From an uncultured Paracoccaceae bacterium (GTDB lineage: Bacteria > Pseudomonadota > Alphaproteobacteria > Rhodobacterales > Rhodobacteraceae): DNA of 64,000 nt. Positions 34,755-42,755 of the stretch are shown piece by piece. Where the stretch lies: contig CANMDF010000002.1 of NCBI GenBank assembly GCA_947496605.1, positions 186,001 through 250,000 of the forward strand, written 5' to 3'. A program made the position numbers and the translations under genes. The notes beneath the pieces were generated by a model. It ran no database searches, had not been told where the DNA came from, and was given only the letters and a program-made list of their open reading frames with translations. The stretch's first letter is position 1, and each line of letters opens with the position of its first letter.

Positions 34755-37070
34755 TTACTCTGTGGTGCCTGTTGAGGCGAGCGAGGCAACCCAGAGGCTT
34801 CCATCGCGTTGTACGGCAAACATGAACTGCTCCGTACCGTTTTCGAATTCCCGCTCAAAGAGCTTCGCAAGTGAGTCGCGTTGATCCAATACTTCACCGG
34901 TTGGGATGTAGGATGTGATAACGTCGCCCATTTCCAGTCCACCGCCTTGGGCAGGGTCAAGTGAAACCACTGACGTGCTCCAGCCCGAGCCGTTGAATGC
35001 TGTTTCAAAGCGCGTGCCGTCTTCGAGCGTGACACTTTGTACGACCGGCAAGATCCAGTTGTGCTGCACGGCTTCGCCAGATGCAGGGTTCAAGGTGTTG
35101 AACGCAACTGGAATTGCTGGGGCAACTTCGCCGCCGCCGACTTCTGCACGCAGAACTTCGGCAATATCCGCAATCGCATCAACAGCAACACCATTGACGC
35201 CAGTGATTACTAGGCCAGGCTCAACCCAGATAGGCGACACAGGACCGGCCTCTGCGATGATGTTAGATTGCGCACCGGCTGCAACAAATGGCAAACGCAC
35301 AGTCCAACTCGCTTCAACTTCAGAAACTTCAGGCTCGGTTATGATTTCGTTGCCAGGTGTGACAGCCGCAATTTCAACTTCCGGACCATTCCCAATGGCT
35401 GAGATCGTGTCCGGGGTAGATGGCAAATCGACTTCAGCAATTTCTGATGTCGCAGGTGTGCGGTTTGCAGTGGCTTCTGGCAAAGCAGCCGAATCTGTTG
35501 GCTGGTCAATGACCGGACGCGGTGTTTCGACCGGTTCTGGCAGTGGCTCTGGCTCTGGCAATGCAGCCAGCTCGACGCTTTCAGGGCGTACTGATGGACG
35601 AACAGCAGGTGCAGGAACATCAACGATTGCCGGGCCTTCGACCACAACAGGCGGTACAATCGCTTCCTGCTCAACGACTGCAGCAGGTGCTTCCGTGATC
35701 AGTGGTGTCTGGGTTGCAGCAACTTCTTCGGCAACTGATTCCTCGGCAACTGTTTCCTCAACAGGCGCAGGTTCGACAACTGCGGCAACCTCTTCGGCTG
35801 GTGCTTCTTCAACAACAGGGGCTTCTACGACGACTGGCGCCTCTGCAACCTCGGGTGTTTCATTGTTGACGGTTGGAAATACAAACGGTGTTTCTGTTGT
35901 AGCAGGGGCTTCGGCAACAACGGGTGCTTCAGTCGGAACTGGTGACTGAACAACAGGTGTTTCTTCGCCACCAGACATCGAGAAGACACCGACGCCAACC
36001 AAAAGAGCGACGGCAGCTGCTGATCCCAGCAACAATGGCATCTTAGACTTCTCTTGGGTATCAGATGCCACGGCAGCTGCAGCTGCAGGTGCCACAGTTT
36101 CTGTAGGTGTTGATGACACGTTCAGCGGGGTCACATTGCCCTGCTCGCCACCCATTATCTCAATCCACTCTTTTGCAGATTGCACACGATCTTTTGGAAG
36201 GACGGCCAATGCCTTGTCCATAGCAGCCAGGAATTCTGGTTCATAGTCAGGGAAGCGACCAGCCAGTGGCACATATGGATCAGCTTCGCCGGAAGCGATC
36301 GCTGCCAGACGCGCCTGTGAGTTCGGTGGCACGTCGCCATTAATCAGGTGATAGAAAGATGCACTGAGCGCGTAGAGGTCGCTGCTTGGGCTTTGATCGG
36401 AACCAGCAATGTAGAATTCCTGCGGTGAATAACCGTCTTTCACAACGCGAAGCGCAGAAAGCACGCGGCTTTGCTTGGTCGCTTCTTCACGGGCGGCACC
36501 AAAGTCGATCAGAACGGGATGGAATTCCTCATTGATCAAAATGTTGTCTGGTGAAATGTCGCGGTGCAGAATGGACTGGTCGTGGATAAAGCCAACCGCA
36601 CCCAAAACTTCTTTCAGGATCGATTTAATCTGTGCAGGTGTCAGACCGTGGTTTGGATCTTCGATGGTATCCAGAAGGTCGCGGCCGGTGACAAAGTCTA
36701 GCGCCATGTAGGCAGTGTCATTGTCTTCGAAGACTTGGTGGACGCCAACAATATTCGGGTGGTCAAGTTTAGCAAGGCTGCGGGCCTCTTGTACGAACAG
36801 GCGTACAATAGATTTCAACTCATTCTGGTGCGCACGGGAACGGGCCTGAACCACATAACGGCTGCGACGGCAGAAAGCGCCGGGGAAACACTCTTTGATA
36901 ACAATCTTACGATCCAGGCTGTCGCGGGCCAGATACGTAATGCCGAAACCACCTGCGTTTAGGAAGCTCTCAATAGTGTACTGACCGTGCATCAACTTTG
37001 TGCCCGGCTTCAGCTCATCTACAAAGCTGTCCTTCTCGTCTGTATTCTCTTTCGCTTGCGGCTTAGCCAT
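34755..37070 (-). CDS. Membrane-anchored Hanks-type Ser/Thr protein kinase with PDZ-like C-terminal region
   Basis: A 771-residue kinase. The cytoplasmic catalytic domain (about 28-305) has a glycine loop NAGGFGITYLA, Lys59 in IVIKE, the catalytic loop HRDISPDN (Asp171), DFG at 189-191 and an SPQE activation-segment end. A single membrane span follows (344-364), then a long Pro/Val/Glu/Ala-rich linker (about 370-600) and a periplasmic region of about 160 residues with two PDZ-like units (around PGLVITGVNGVAVD and LEMGDVITSYIPTGEVLD). Start: a GTG at 37100 is also in frame; ATG 37070 has GGA upstream and is preferred. First gene of the signalling/GTPase train. Confidence 0.92.
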   Translation of the reverse strand: MAKPQAKENTDEKDSFVDELKPGTKLMHGQYTIESFLNAGGFGITYLARDSLDRKIVIKECFPGAFCRRSRYVVQARSRAHQNELKSIVRLFVQEARSLAKLDHPNIVGVHQVFEDNDTAYMALDFVTGRDLLDTIEDPNHGLTPAQIKSILKEVLGAVGFIHDQSILHRDISPDNILINEEFHPVLIDFGAAREEATKQSRVLSALRVVKDGYSPQEFYIAGSDQSPSSDLYALSASFYHLINGDVPPNSQARLAAIASGEADPYVPLAGRFPDYEPEFLAAMDKALAVLPKDRVQSAKEWIEIMGGEQGNVTPLNVSSTPTETVAPAAAAAVASDTQEKSKMPLLLGSAAAVALLVGVGVFSMSGGEETPVVQSPVPTEAPVVAEAPATTETPFVFPTVNNETPEVAEAPVVVEAPVVEEAPAEEVAAVVEPAPVEETVAEESVAEEVAATQTPLITEAPAAVVEQEAIVPPVVVEGPAIVDVPAPAVRPSVRPESVELAALPEPEPLPEPVETPRPVIDQPTDSAALPEATANRTPATSEIAEVDLPSTPDTISAIGNGPEVEIAAVTPGNEIITEPEVSEVEASWTVRLPFVAAGAQSNIIAEAGPVSPIWVEPGLVITGVNGVAVDAIADIAEVLRAEVGGGEVAPAIPVAFNTLNPASGEAVQHNWILPVVQSVTLEDGTRFETAFNGSGWSTSVVSLDPAQGGGLEMGDVITSYIPTGEVLDQRDSLAKLFEREFENGTEQFMFAVQRDGSLWVASLASTGTTE

Positions 37071-37543
37071 CTGTCTATCCAGCTCTAATTCTTCAAACAC
37101 GGAACGGTTTCTTGACCGAGGCTTTTAAGTCTCATTCAAATTAGGCCAAAAAGTGACGCTAACTTGTTGTTTAGTGGTTCTTAATCAATACGATTATTTA
37201 CCATTGTGCGCATTTTGGGAAACAGTGACCGGCGGGAATTCGCCGATAAAATCCAATTTTAACTGAAAACACATGGCTTTGTGTCCACCCTGTGTCTCTT
37301 AATCCAAATGAGGCGGCGCTGGGCCGCCATTCCCATTATTTTATTGGGCTGCATAAAGTTCTTGCGGCGGTGCAGCGAATCTAAGCGCTTAATAATCCGA
37401 TTCTCTTGGCGAAATCTGCCTGAGCCTTGTCTGATTCTATGAACTTCCGACAACGAAGGGGAAAATGCGCCAAACATAAACCTTGCTTGTGGCGTCACGC
37501 CGAAATGTGCAGCATCAAAAATAGTACAAGGAGCGGGTTTAAG
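37071..37543. other. Divergent intergenic region between kinase and GAPDH genes
   Basis: About 470 bases, A+T-richer than the flanking genes, carrying the promoters for both directions. No strong -35/-10 pair stands out on either strand. An upstream in-frame extension of the GAPDH frame (from 37427) is not considered coding because the ribosome-binding sequence AAGGAG is at 37528-37533. No RNA gene or repeat is visible. Confidence 0.45.
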
Positions 37544-38512
37544 ATGCGTGTATTTATCAACGGTTTCGGACGTATCGGACGAACCATGCTGCGGGCGCAT
37601 TCGTCAGGTGCATGGCCTCAGGTCGAAATCGTGGGCATCAACGATATCGCTGAGCCAGAGCTCCGGACGCACCTCTTTGCATATGATAGTGTCTTTGGTC
37701 CTTATCCCGGGAAAGTGTCGCTTGAAGGTGATGCGATGATCATTGACGGAAGATCAATTCCGCTCACGACCACCAATGATATTTCCACTTTGGATTTGTC
37801 GGGTGTTGATGTTGTGCTGGAATGTACCGGTAAGGCAAACAGCCGGGACATCGCAGAACGAGGCTTAAGCGCGGGTGCCGACCGTATTCTTATTTCAGGA
37901 CCATCTGATGCCGCTGACCTTACGATTGTCCTTGGTGCAAACGATGCGTTGCTTGGCCGGCAACGGATCGTGTCCAATGCATCTTGTACAACCAATGCAT
38001 TGGCTCCGTTGGTCAAGCTGATTGATGACACCTGGGGTTTGCAGACGGGTTGGATGACAACGATTCATTGCTATACGGGCAGCCAGCCGACCATTGATGC
38101 CCCGCGCGGTGATATGATGCGCAGCCGGGCTGCTGCTCTCTCTATGGTGCCGACCACGACCTCAGCGCAGCAATTGCTGAACCAAGTCTTGCCTGACATC
38201 GCCGGGCGGATCGAAGCCGCTGCGGTCCGTGTCCCTGTGGCGTCTGTGTCGGCGGTTGATCTGTCCGTCACTCTCAACCGCTCTGTCGCGCTAGAAGAGG
38301 TGCATGCCGTCTTGCGCGCTCAGGCAGGTATCATCGGTTCGACCGATAAACCTTTGGTGTCGACGGATCTGCGTGCAAGACCTGAGAGCCTTATCGTATC
38401 ATTGCCGGAGACACGCGTCACCCAAGGTGGTTTGGTGCGCGTCTTTGGCTGGTACGACAACGAATGGGGCTTTTCATGCCGTATGCTGGATGTCGCAAGC
38501 AAAATGGGCTGA
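37544..38512 (+). CDS. Glyceraldehyde-3-phosphate dehydrogenase-family enzyme (divergent paralogue)
   Basis: A 322-residue GAPDH-fold dehydrogenase. NAD-binding FINGFGRIGRTML opens the protein, the catalytic cysteine is in SNASCTTNALAPL, and the catalytic histidine is in TTIHCYTG. The C-terminal WYDNEWGFSCRMLD is canonical. Differences from glycolytic GAPDH include YTGSQPTIDAP where YTNDQ-type sequence is usual, and ISGPSDAADLTIVLGAND in place of the common SAPAK motif, so a non-glycolytic substrate or a gapB/erythrose-4-phosphate-like role is possible. AAGGAG lies 10 bases before ATG 37544. It stands alone, without pgk or other glycolytic genes. Confidence 0.88.
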   Translation: MRVFINGFGRIGRTMLRAHSSGAWPQVEIVGINDIAEPELRTHLFAYDSVFGPYPGKVSLEGDAMIIDGRSIPLTTTNDISTLDLSGVDVVLECTGKANSRDIAERGLSAGADRILISGPSDAADLTIVLGANDALLGRQRIVSNASCTTNALAPLVKLIDDTWGLQTGWMTTIHCYTGSQPTIDAPRGDMMRSRAAALSMVPTTTSAQQLLNQVLPDIAGRIEAAAVRVPVASVSAVDLSVTLNRSVALEEVHAVLRAQAGIIGSTDKPLVSTDLRARPESLIVSLPETRVTQGGLVRVFGWYDNEWGFSCRMLDVASKMG

Positions 38513-38621
38513 GCTGATTGGCCGCTCAGATGAAGGCGCGGTAGGAAGATTCAAAGAGTTGCTGTTGTTCCAAAAGTGGCTTGGGGTTGATTCCCGGCTG
38601 CAGGAGCCGGGCAAAGTGCCA

Positions 38622-39365
38622 TTAGCCATCATTTTGGGCAGGTGAGCTCCAAGATGGAGGGGACTGTCTGCACGACTCTACAAAAGTCTCAAACGCACCC
38701 CAGATTTCAGCACTGTCATTGCTGCGCTGTGGATGAAATAATACAAACTCAAACGTCTGCGCTTCGCTGGGCTGCAGTTGACCGGCAACGTCACTTGCAT
38801 AGTCGCCCATCGTCGCCCGAGGCGACTTTGGTGTGAAGTTCTGTTGCGAAGAATCAAGCGCAATACCACCGCTTACCTGTGCCTTAGCACCGGGGGCCAT
38901 CACCCCTTTCAACAAAGGGGCCTGCGCACCCTGTACTTGGACAGTCTGATCTAGCTGAATTTTCGATGCGTCGAACTGTGCATTGAACAAATCGATGGAT
39001 GACACGTTGCGGCGGCTGATGTGAAAATAGTTGGCGTAGTAGACAACTTGGATATTGCAGTCTGATCCAACGATCGACAGACCTGAATCGCCGTCCTCAT
39101 ATTCGGCGACTTGACGCAAAACACCCAAAGCTTCGACCACGGACACATCAGGCTCTTGCTCTGCGCTACCCTGTTCTTCCATGAGCCGGGAGATCGCCGC
39201 AAAACAAGCGATCTGTGCTGCAGGATCATCAGTGATACTTTGGCAGTTCGCCATCAAGTCAGACAGCAAATACTCTTCACCATCGACATTCACGGTCTCA
39301 TTGGCCATCACGTTGGTCGCCAAAAGCCCCAGCGAAACAGCGATACCACACATCAGCGTCTTCAT
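38622..39365 (-). CDS. Exported protein of unknown function (247 residues)
   Basis: No family recognised. A signal peptide ends near residue 21 (TNVMANE). Cysteines are few and could form disulfides (NCQSITDD, QIACFAA, GSDCNIQVV, VESCRQSP). The segment VVYYANYFHISRRNVSSIDLFNA suggests a beta-rich domain. The N-terminal motif LMANCQSITDDPAAQIACFAA resembles the short Cys-containing repeat found at the start of some small alphaproteobacterial periplasmic proteins. It lies downstream of amtB on the same strand, separated by a strong hairpin, and converges with the GAPDH gene. Confidence 0.72.
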   Translation of the reverse strand: MKTLMCGIAVSLGLLATNVMANETVNVDGEEYLLSDLMANCQSITDDPAAQIACFAAISRLMEEQGSAEQEPDVSVVEALGVLRQVAEYEDGDSGLSIVGSDCNIQVVYYANYFHISRRNVSSIDLFNAQFDASKIQLDQTVQVQGAQAPLLKGVMAPGAKAQVSGGIALDSSQQNFTPKSPRATMGDYASDVAGQLQPSEAQTFEFVLFHPQRSNDSAEIWGAFETFVESCRQSPPSWSSPAQNDG

Positions 39366-39455
39366 TTCTTATTCTCCAAAATAAGCTTGCTGCACTTTTC
39401 GCAACTCACCTACCCATTACTCATTATATCGTTGGCACATATCGTTTTGTGATCT

Positions 39456-39490
39456 TGACCAAGGCAAACTTAGGTCGTCTGCCTTGGTCA
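39456..39490 (-). terminator. Strong hairpin after amtB
   Basis: TGACCAAGGCA (39456-39466) and TGCCTTGGTCA (39480-39490) form a perfect 11-bp stem with a 13-base loop, 28 bases beyond the amtB stop. No U-run follows on the minus strand, so it may be an mRNA-stabilising or factor-assisted terminator. Confidence 0.55.
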
Positions 39491-39517
39491 GAACAGTTGT
39501 CTGGTGGGGCCGGAAGA

Positions 39518-40807
39518 TCAGGTTTCCAGCACAAAGTCGCTTTTGTCGATACCGTACTCTTCTTTGGCGGCTGACACGCGGATCCCAATGGTTTCCTTCA
39601 GCGCGATCCAAACAAGGCTTGTCGTGATGCCCACATATGTGATGACGATCAAAACCGAAGACAGCTGACCCAAAACGCTTGCGTCTGGGTTGGTAAAGCC
39701 AGCAGCAATCGTACCCCACACACCGCAGAACAGATGCACAGGGATGGCACCGACCACATCGTCAATCTTGAAGTAGTCAAGAACTTGCGTGGCCCAGAAG
39801 ATGATCAGACCGCCGCCCATGCCGACCGCGAAGGCCCAAAATGGTGTTGGAAAGAGAGGCTCTGCCGTGATTGCAACCAAACCACCAAGTGCGCCATTCA
39901 ACATGAATGAAAGATCAAAGCGGAACTCACGCAAATAAGAGACACATCCAGCAACAATCACGCCGCCTGCAGCAGCCAGATTTGTGTTAAGAAAGATGCG
40001 TGCCACATTGGACGCATCTGCATCAGTTGAGAAACTAAGGTAAGAACCAGCATTAAAGCCGTACCAACCCATCCATAGGATCAAGGTGCCAACAGTCGCG
40101 ATTGGCAAAGAATAGTTGCCAAGCGCAACTTTTTTGCCGTCAACAAAGCGTCCGCTACGCGCGCCAAGGAACAGAGCACCTGTCAGGGCGGCTGTGCCAC
40201 CAACAACGTGAACAACTGTACTTCCAGCGAGGTCTCTGAAGCCTAGGTCTGTCGCCAAGAAACCGCCACCCCACGCCCATGAGGCTTGGATCGGATAGAT
40301 GACGGCGGTCAAAATGGCCGCAAAAATAAAGAAGGACATCAGTTTCACGCGCTCGGCAATGGCGCCGGACACGATCGAAACAACAGCCACGCAGAACATC
40401 GATTGGAAAAAGATGTCCGCGGCACCAGCGTGACCACGGCCCACGAAATTAGAACCGCCCTCGACCACATCGTTGATTTCGATGGCGCCGTTGAACCCGA
40501 TGATACCGGGTAAGATCCAGCTGCCTCCGGGGAACATAAAACCGTAACCCGACAGGATAAAGGCCGTTGATGCGATGGCAAAGAGGCCGATGTTCTTGGC
40601 GCATTGCGTGACAACATTTTTCTCACGCACAAAGCCTGCTTCAAGCATTGCGAAGCCGGCAGTCATCCACATGACGAGAACGCCACAGAATACGATGAAC
40701 AGCGTGTTGATAACAAAAGGTGAAACGCCTGATGAGGCTTGTTGCGCCTGTGCCGGGCCAGCGACAAGGGTCGCCAGCACGGCGGCTGCGATAACTTTCC
40801 GTAACAT
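39518..40807 (-). CDS. amtB: AmtB/Mep-family ammonium transporter
   Basis: Inner-membrane ammonium channel of 429 residues with a cleavable N-terminal signal (ATLVAGPAQAQQ) and eleven membrane spans. The twin-histidine pore residues are in GSTVVHVVGG and IPVHLFCG, and the phenylalanine-gate region is in GFAMLEAGFVREKN. The usual glnK partner gene is not adjacent: downstream is an unrelated exported protein and upstream an intergenic region and a tRNA. Regulation by nitrogen status is expected from the family, but no clear sigma-54 site is visible in the upstream region. Confidence 0.94.
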   Translation of the reverse strand: MLRKVIAAAVLATLVAGPAQAQQASSGVSPFVINTLFIVFCGVLVMWMTAGFAMLEAGFVREKNVVTQCAKNIGLFAIASTAFILSGYGFMFPGGSWILPGIIGFNGAIEINDVVEGGSNFVGRGHAGAADIFFQSMFCVAVVSIVSGAIAERVKLMSFFIFAAILTAVIYPIQASWAWGGGFLATDLGFRDLAGSTVVHVVGGTAALTGALFLGARSGRFVDGKKVALGNYSLPIATVGTLILWMGWYGFNAGSYLSFSTDADASNVARIFLNTNLAAAGGVIVAGCVSYLREFRFDLSFMLNGALGGLVAITAEPLFPTPFWAFAVGMGGGLIIFWATQVLDYFKIDDVVGAIPVHLFCGVWGTIAAGFTNPDASVLGQLSSVLIVITYVGITTSLVWIALKETIGIRVSAAKEEYGIDKSDFVLET

Positions 40808-41200
40808 TTTGTACTCTCTATCTACAAATTCCTATTCGCAGATCGATGAATAATCGGGCATATTTGAGGCGGACTTGGCCCAAATATTAGGCGGAGTGAG
40901 AAAATGTGAAAAAAGACATATAAATTATGTGAGTCAATTCTGTTGAAACGGGGTTCGTGAGACAGACAGCGCGGCGTAACGGTAGAAGAGTGTGTCGTTC
41001 GTCTTCCAAGCTTGGCTGTTTGTGGCAATCATATTAATGCCAAAGAAAAAGAGCGCCGGGAAGAACCGACAACAACAGCCCTCAAGACGATTGGGACCCA
41101 ACTCAGCGACACGAAAACCGTTCGAAACTTGGGCAAGGCCATAGTGTCGAGCTGCGCCAGTATACCAATATGAAAAGCGTCTCAGCAATATCAGAGAAAA
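40808..41200. other. Intergenic region between tRNA-Arg and amtB
   Basis: About 390 bases with no supported gene. An 84-codon open frame on the minus strand (40934-41188) starts just after the tRNA 3' end but has no ribosome-binding site of note or recognisable family. The amtB promoter must lie here; the part next to amtB is A+T-rich. Confidence 0.4.
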
Positions 41201-41277
41201 TGGCGGACTGGGGAGGATTCGAACCCCCGACCCCTTGATTCGTAGTCAAGTACTCTATCCAACTGAGCTACCAATCC
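41201..41277 (-). tRNA. tRNA-Arg (anticodon ACG)
   Basis: A complete 77-base cloverleaf on the minus strand. The acceptor stem GGATTGG pairs with CCAGTCC, the D arm is TAGCTCAGTTGGATAGAG, and the anticodon stem CTTGA/TCAAG encloses loop CTACGAA, so the anticodon is ACG (plus-strand 41241-41243). The T arm contains TTCGAAT. Discriminator G73 is followed by an encoded CCA. ACG is read as inosine-CG after deamination and decodes CGU/CGC/CGA. Confidence 0.96.
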
Positions 41278-41291
41278 GCGTAGCGTGGGAT

Positions 41292-42737
41292 TTAGACCCG
41301 GTTGTGATCTGATGCAAGGCCCAAATCAGATTCTTTGTCATTTGCCGCAGGGGCAAGTGCAAGGTCCTCTTTTGGAAGCTGGATCATAAAGGTCGTGCCT
41401 TTGTCGTCTGTGCGTTGCAGTTCCAGTCTGCCACCATGTCCACGTACAAGGTCTGCGGCAATGACCAGACCTAAGCCAGAGCCGCCTTTGCGCACCCCAC
41501 CTTGGAAAGGCTGGAACAGATGTTCTTGCGCTTTCTTTGGCAAACCTGGCCCTGTGTCAGTAATTGTCAGATGCCATGCTTGATCGTCTTCTGTTGCCTG
41601 CAAGCAAATCTCGCCGGGTTGATTAGTGGCCATGATCGCTTGGCGCGCATTGCGCACGAGGTTGAAGATCACCCGGAACAATTGTTCCCCATCGGCACGC
41701 AAGGTCATGGACGCTGGGATGTCTTCTGAGAATGACAGCGGATAGTCCGCTGCGGCAAGCCGTTCGCTATCGATCACGTCACCAACAATCTGGGCAAGGT
41801 TTACCCGTGTCAGGGCGGGGGCGGGTTCATCAACGCGTCCAAAGGCAAGTGTCGTTTCGCACAAGTTCACGGCGCGTGTAATAGATCCGACCAATTTGGG
41901 CGCCATACGTTTGACGAGTGGGTCATCTGAGGATTCAATTCTGTCGGTGAACAATTGCGCCGAGGTTAGGATGTTGCGCAAGTCATGGCTAACTTTGGCC
42001 ACAGCGCCACCCAATTGCGCCAGCCGTTCCTTTTGCTTCAGCGCACCGGTCAGCTGCGTCTGCATCATCTGCAACGCCTCTTCAGCATCGCGCAGTTCCC
42101 GGACACCTGCCGAAGGAGTGATAATCTGGCGGGCATCTTCTGGTGATTTGGCATAGGCTTGCATGTGATCGACAACCCCTTTGATCGGGCGGACGAGCAG
42201 AATTTGTACGGAAAGGAATAGCAAACTGGCCGTGATGACTGAGATGAATGCCGACAAGAATAGAATATTTCGCCCGTAGGCTAGCAGCGCATTGCGCAAA
42301 GGCATCTCGTCCATTGTCACTTCGATCAACAAACCGCCATCGCGCACCGGATTGCCGATGACGCGGATTATCCGCTCTTCGGTATCTATTAATGTGCTTA
42401 GCGCGTCACTGATCAGTGTCATGCTGCTTGGGTCACGCAGGTCATAGGTTGCCGTGATCGGCGATGGAATGGGTGAAGACAGGGCCAATTGACGGATTTC
42501 GTCACGACGCAGCACGACGTTATAAACTTCCGCGTTTTTCAGCAGTTCAGCCTCAAGCGCAGGGCTGATCATATCGTCCGCTTCCAGCGCCAGTGATGCA
42601 ATCTGCGCACGTTCTAGCCGCGCAAGCAAATAGTCCTCACGGAACCGCGCAATGGAAGGCACGAAGATAAAAATCTCGGCCAGCATCACGAAGATCACCG
42701 TGAGGATCAGAAATCGACCTGAAAGTGAGTTGGTCAT
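41292..42737 (-). CDS. Membrane sensor histidine kinase
   Basis: A 481-residue sensor kinase with a first membrane span (about 9-29), a periplasmic domain of about 125 residues, a second span (157-182) and a HAMP-like linker. The dimerisation helix carries the phospho-accepting H251 (AKVSHDLRNILTSA). The ATPase domain has N-box FNLVRNARQAI, G1 ITDTGPGLP and G2 GGSGLGLVIA. No response-regulator gene is adjacent, so it is an orphan. It lies 18 bases downstream of the FAD oxidoreductase gene and 3' of the TVP38 gene, probably as one operon. The tRNA-Arg gene follows on the same strand. Confidence 0.92.
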   Translation of the reverse strand: MTNSLSGRFLILTVIFVMLAEIFIFVPSIARFREDYLLARLERAQIASLALEADDMISPALEAELLKNAEVYNVVLRRDEIRQLALSSPIPSPITATYDLRDPSSMTLISDALSTLIDTEERIIRVIGNPVRDGGLLIEVTMDEMPLRNALLAYGRNILFLSAFISVITASLLFLSVQILLVRPIKGVVDHMQAYAKSPEDARQIITPSAGVRELRDAEEALQMMQTQLTGALKQKERLAQLGGAVAKVSHDLRNILTSAQLFTDRIESSDDPLVKRMAPKLVGSITRAVNLCETTLAFGRVDEPAPALTRVNLAQIVGDVIDSERLAAADYPLSFSEDIPASMTLRADGEQLFRVIFNLVRNARQAIMATNQPGEICLQATEDDQAWHLTITDTGPGLPKKAQEHLFQPFQGGVRKGGSGLGLVIAADLVRGHGGRLELQRTDDKGTTFMIQLPKEDLALAPAANDKESDLGLASDHNRV

Positions 42738-42755
42738 ACTACCTCGCCTTGGGGC

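Noticed and set aside
34915..35949. 344-codon plus-strand frame opposite the kinase linker
   Set aside because: It is a Ser/Thr/Gly-rich low-complexity shadow of the Pro/Val/Glu/Ala-rich linker of the kinase and has no recognisable domain.
26853..37070. Type VI secretion post-translational control locus (PpkA/PppA/Fha)
   Set aside because: Kinase, FHA and PP2C are present, but no tss/tag structural genes are in the window, and dynamin-like GTPases are not part of that locus.
40934..41188. 84-codon minus-strand frame between tRNA-Arg and amtB
   Set aside because: It starts directly after the tRNA 3' end, lacks a ribosome-binding site and resembles no family.
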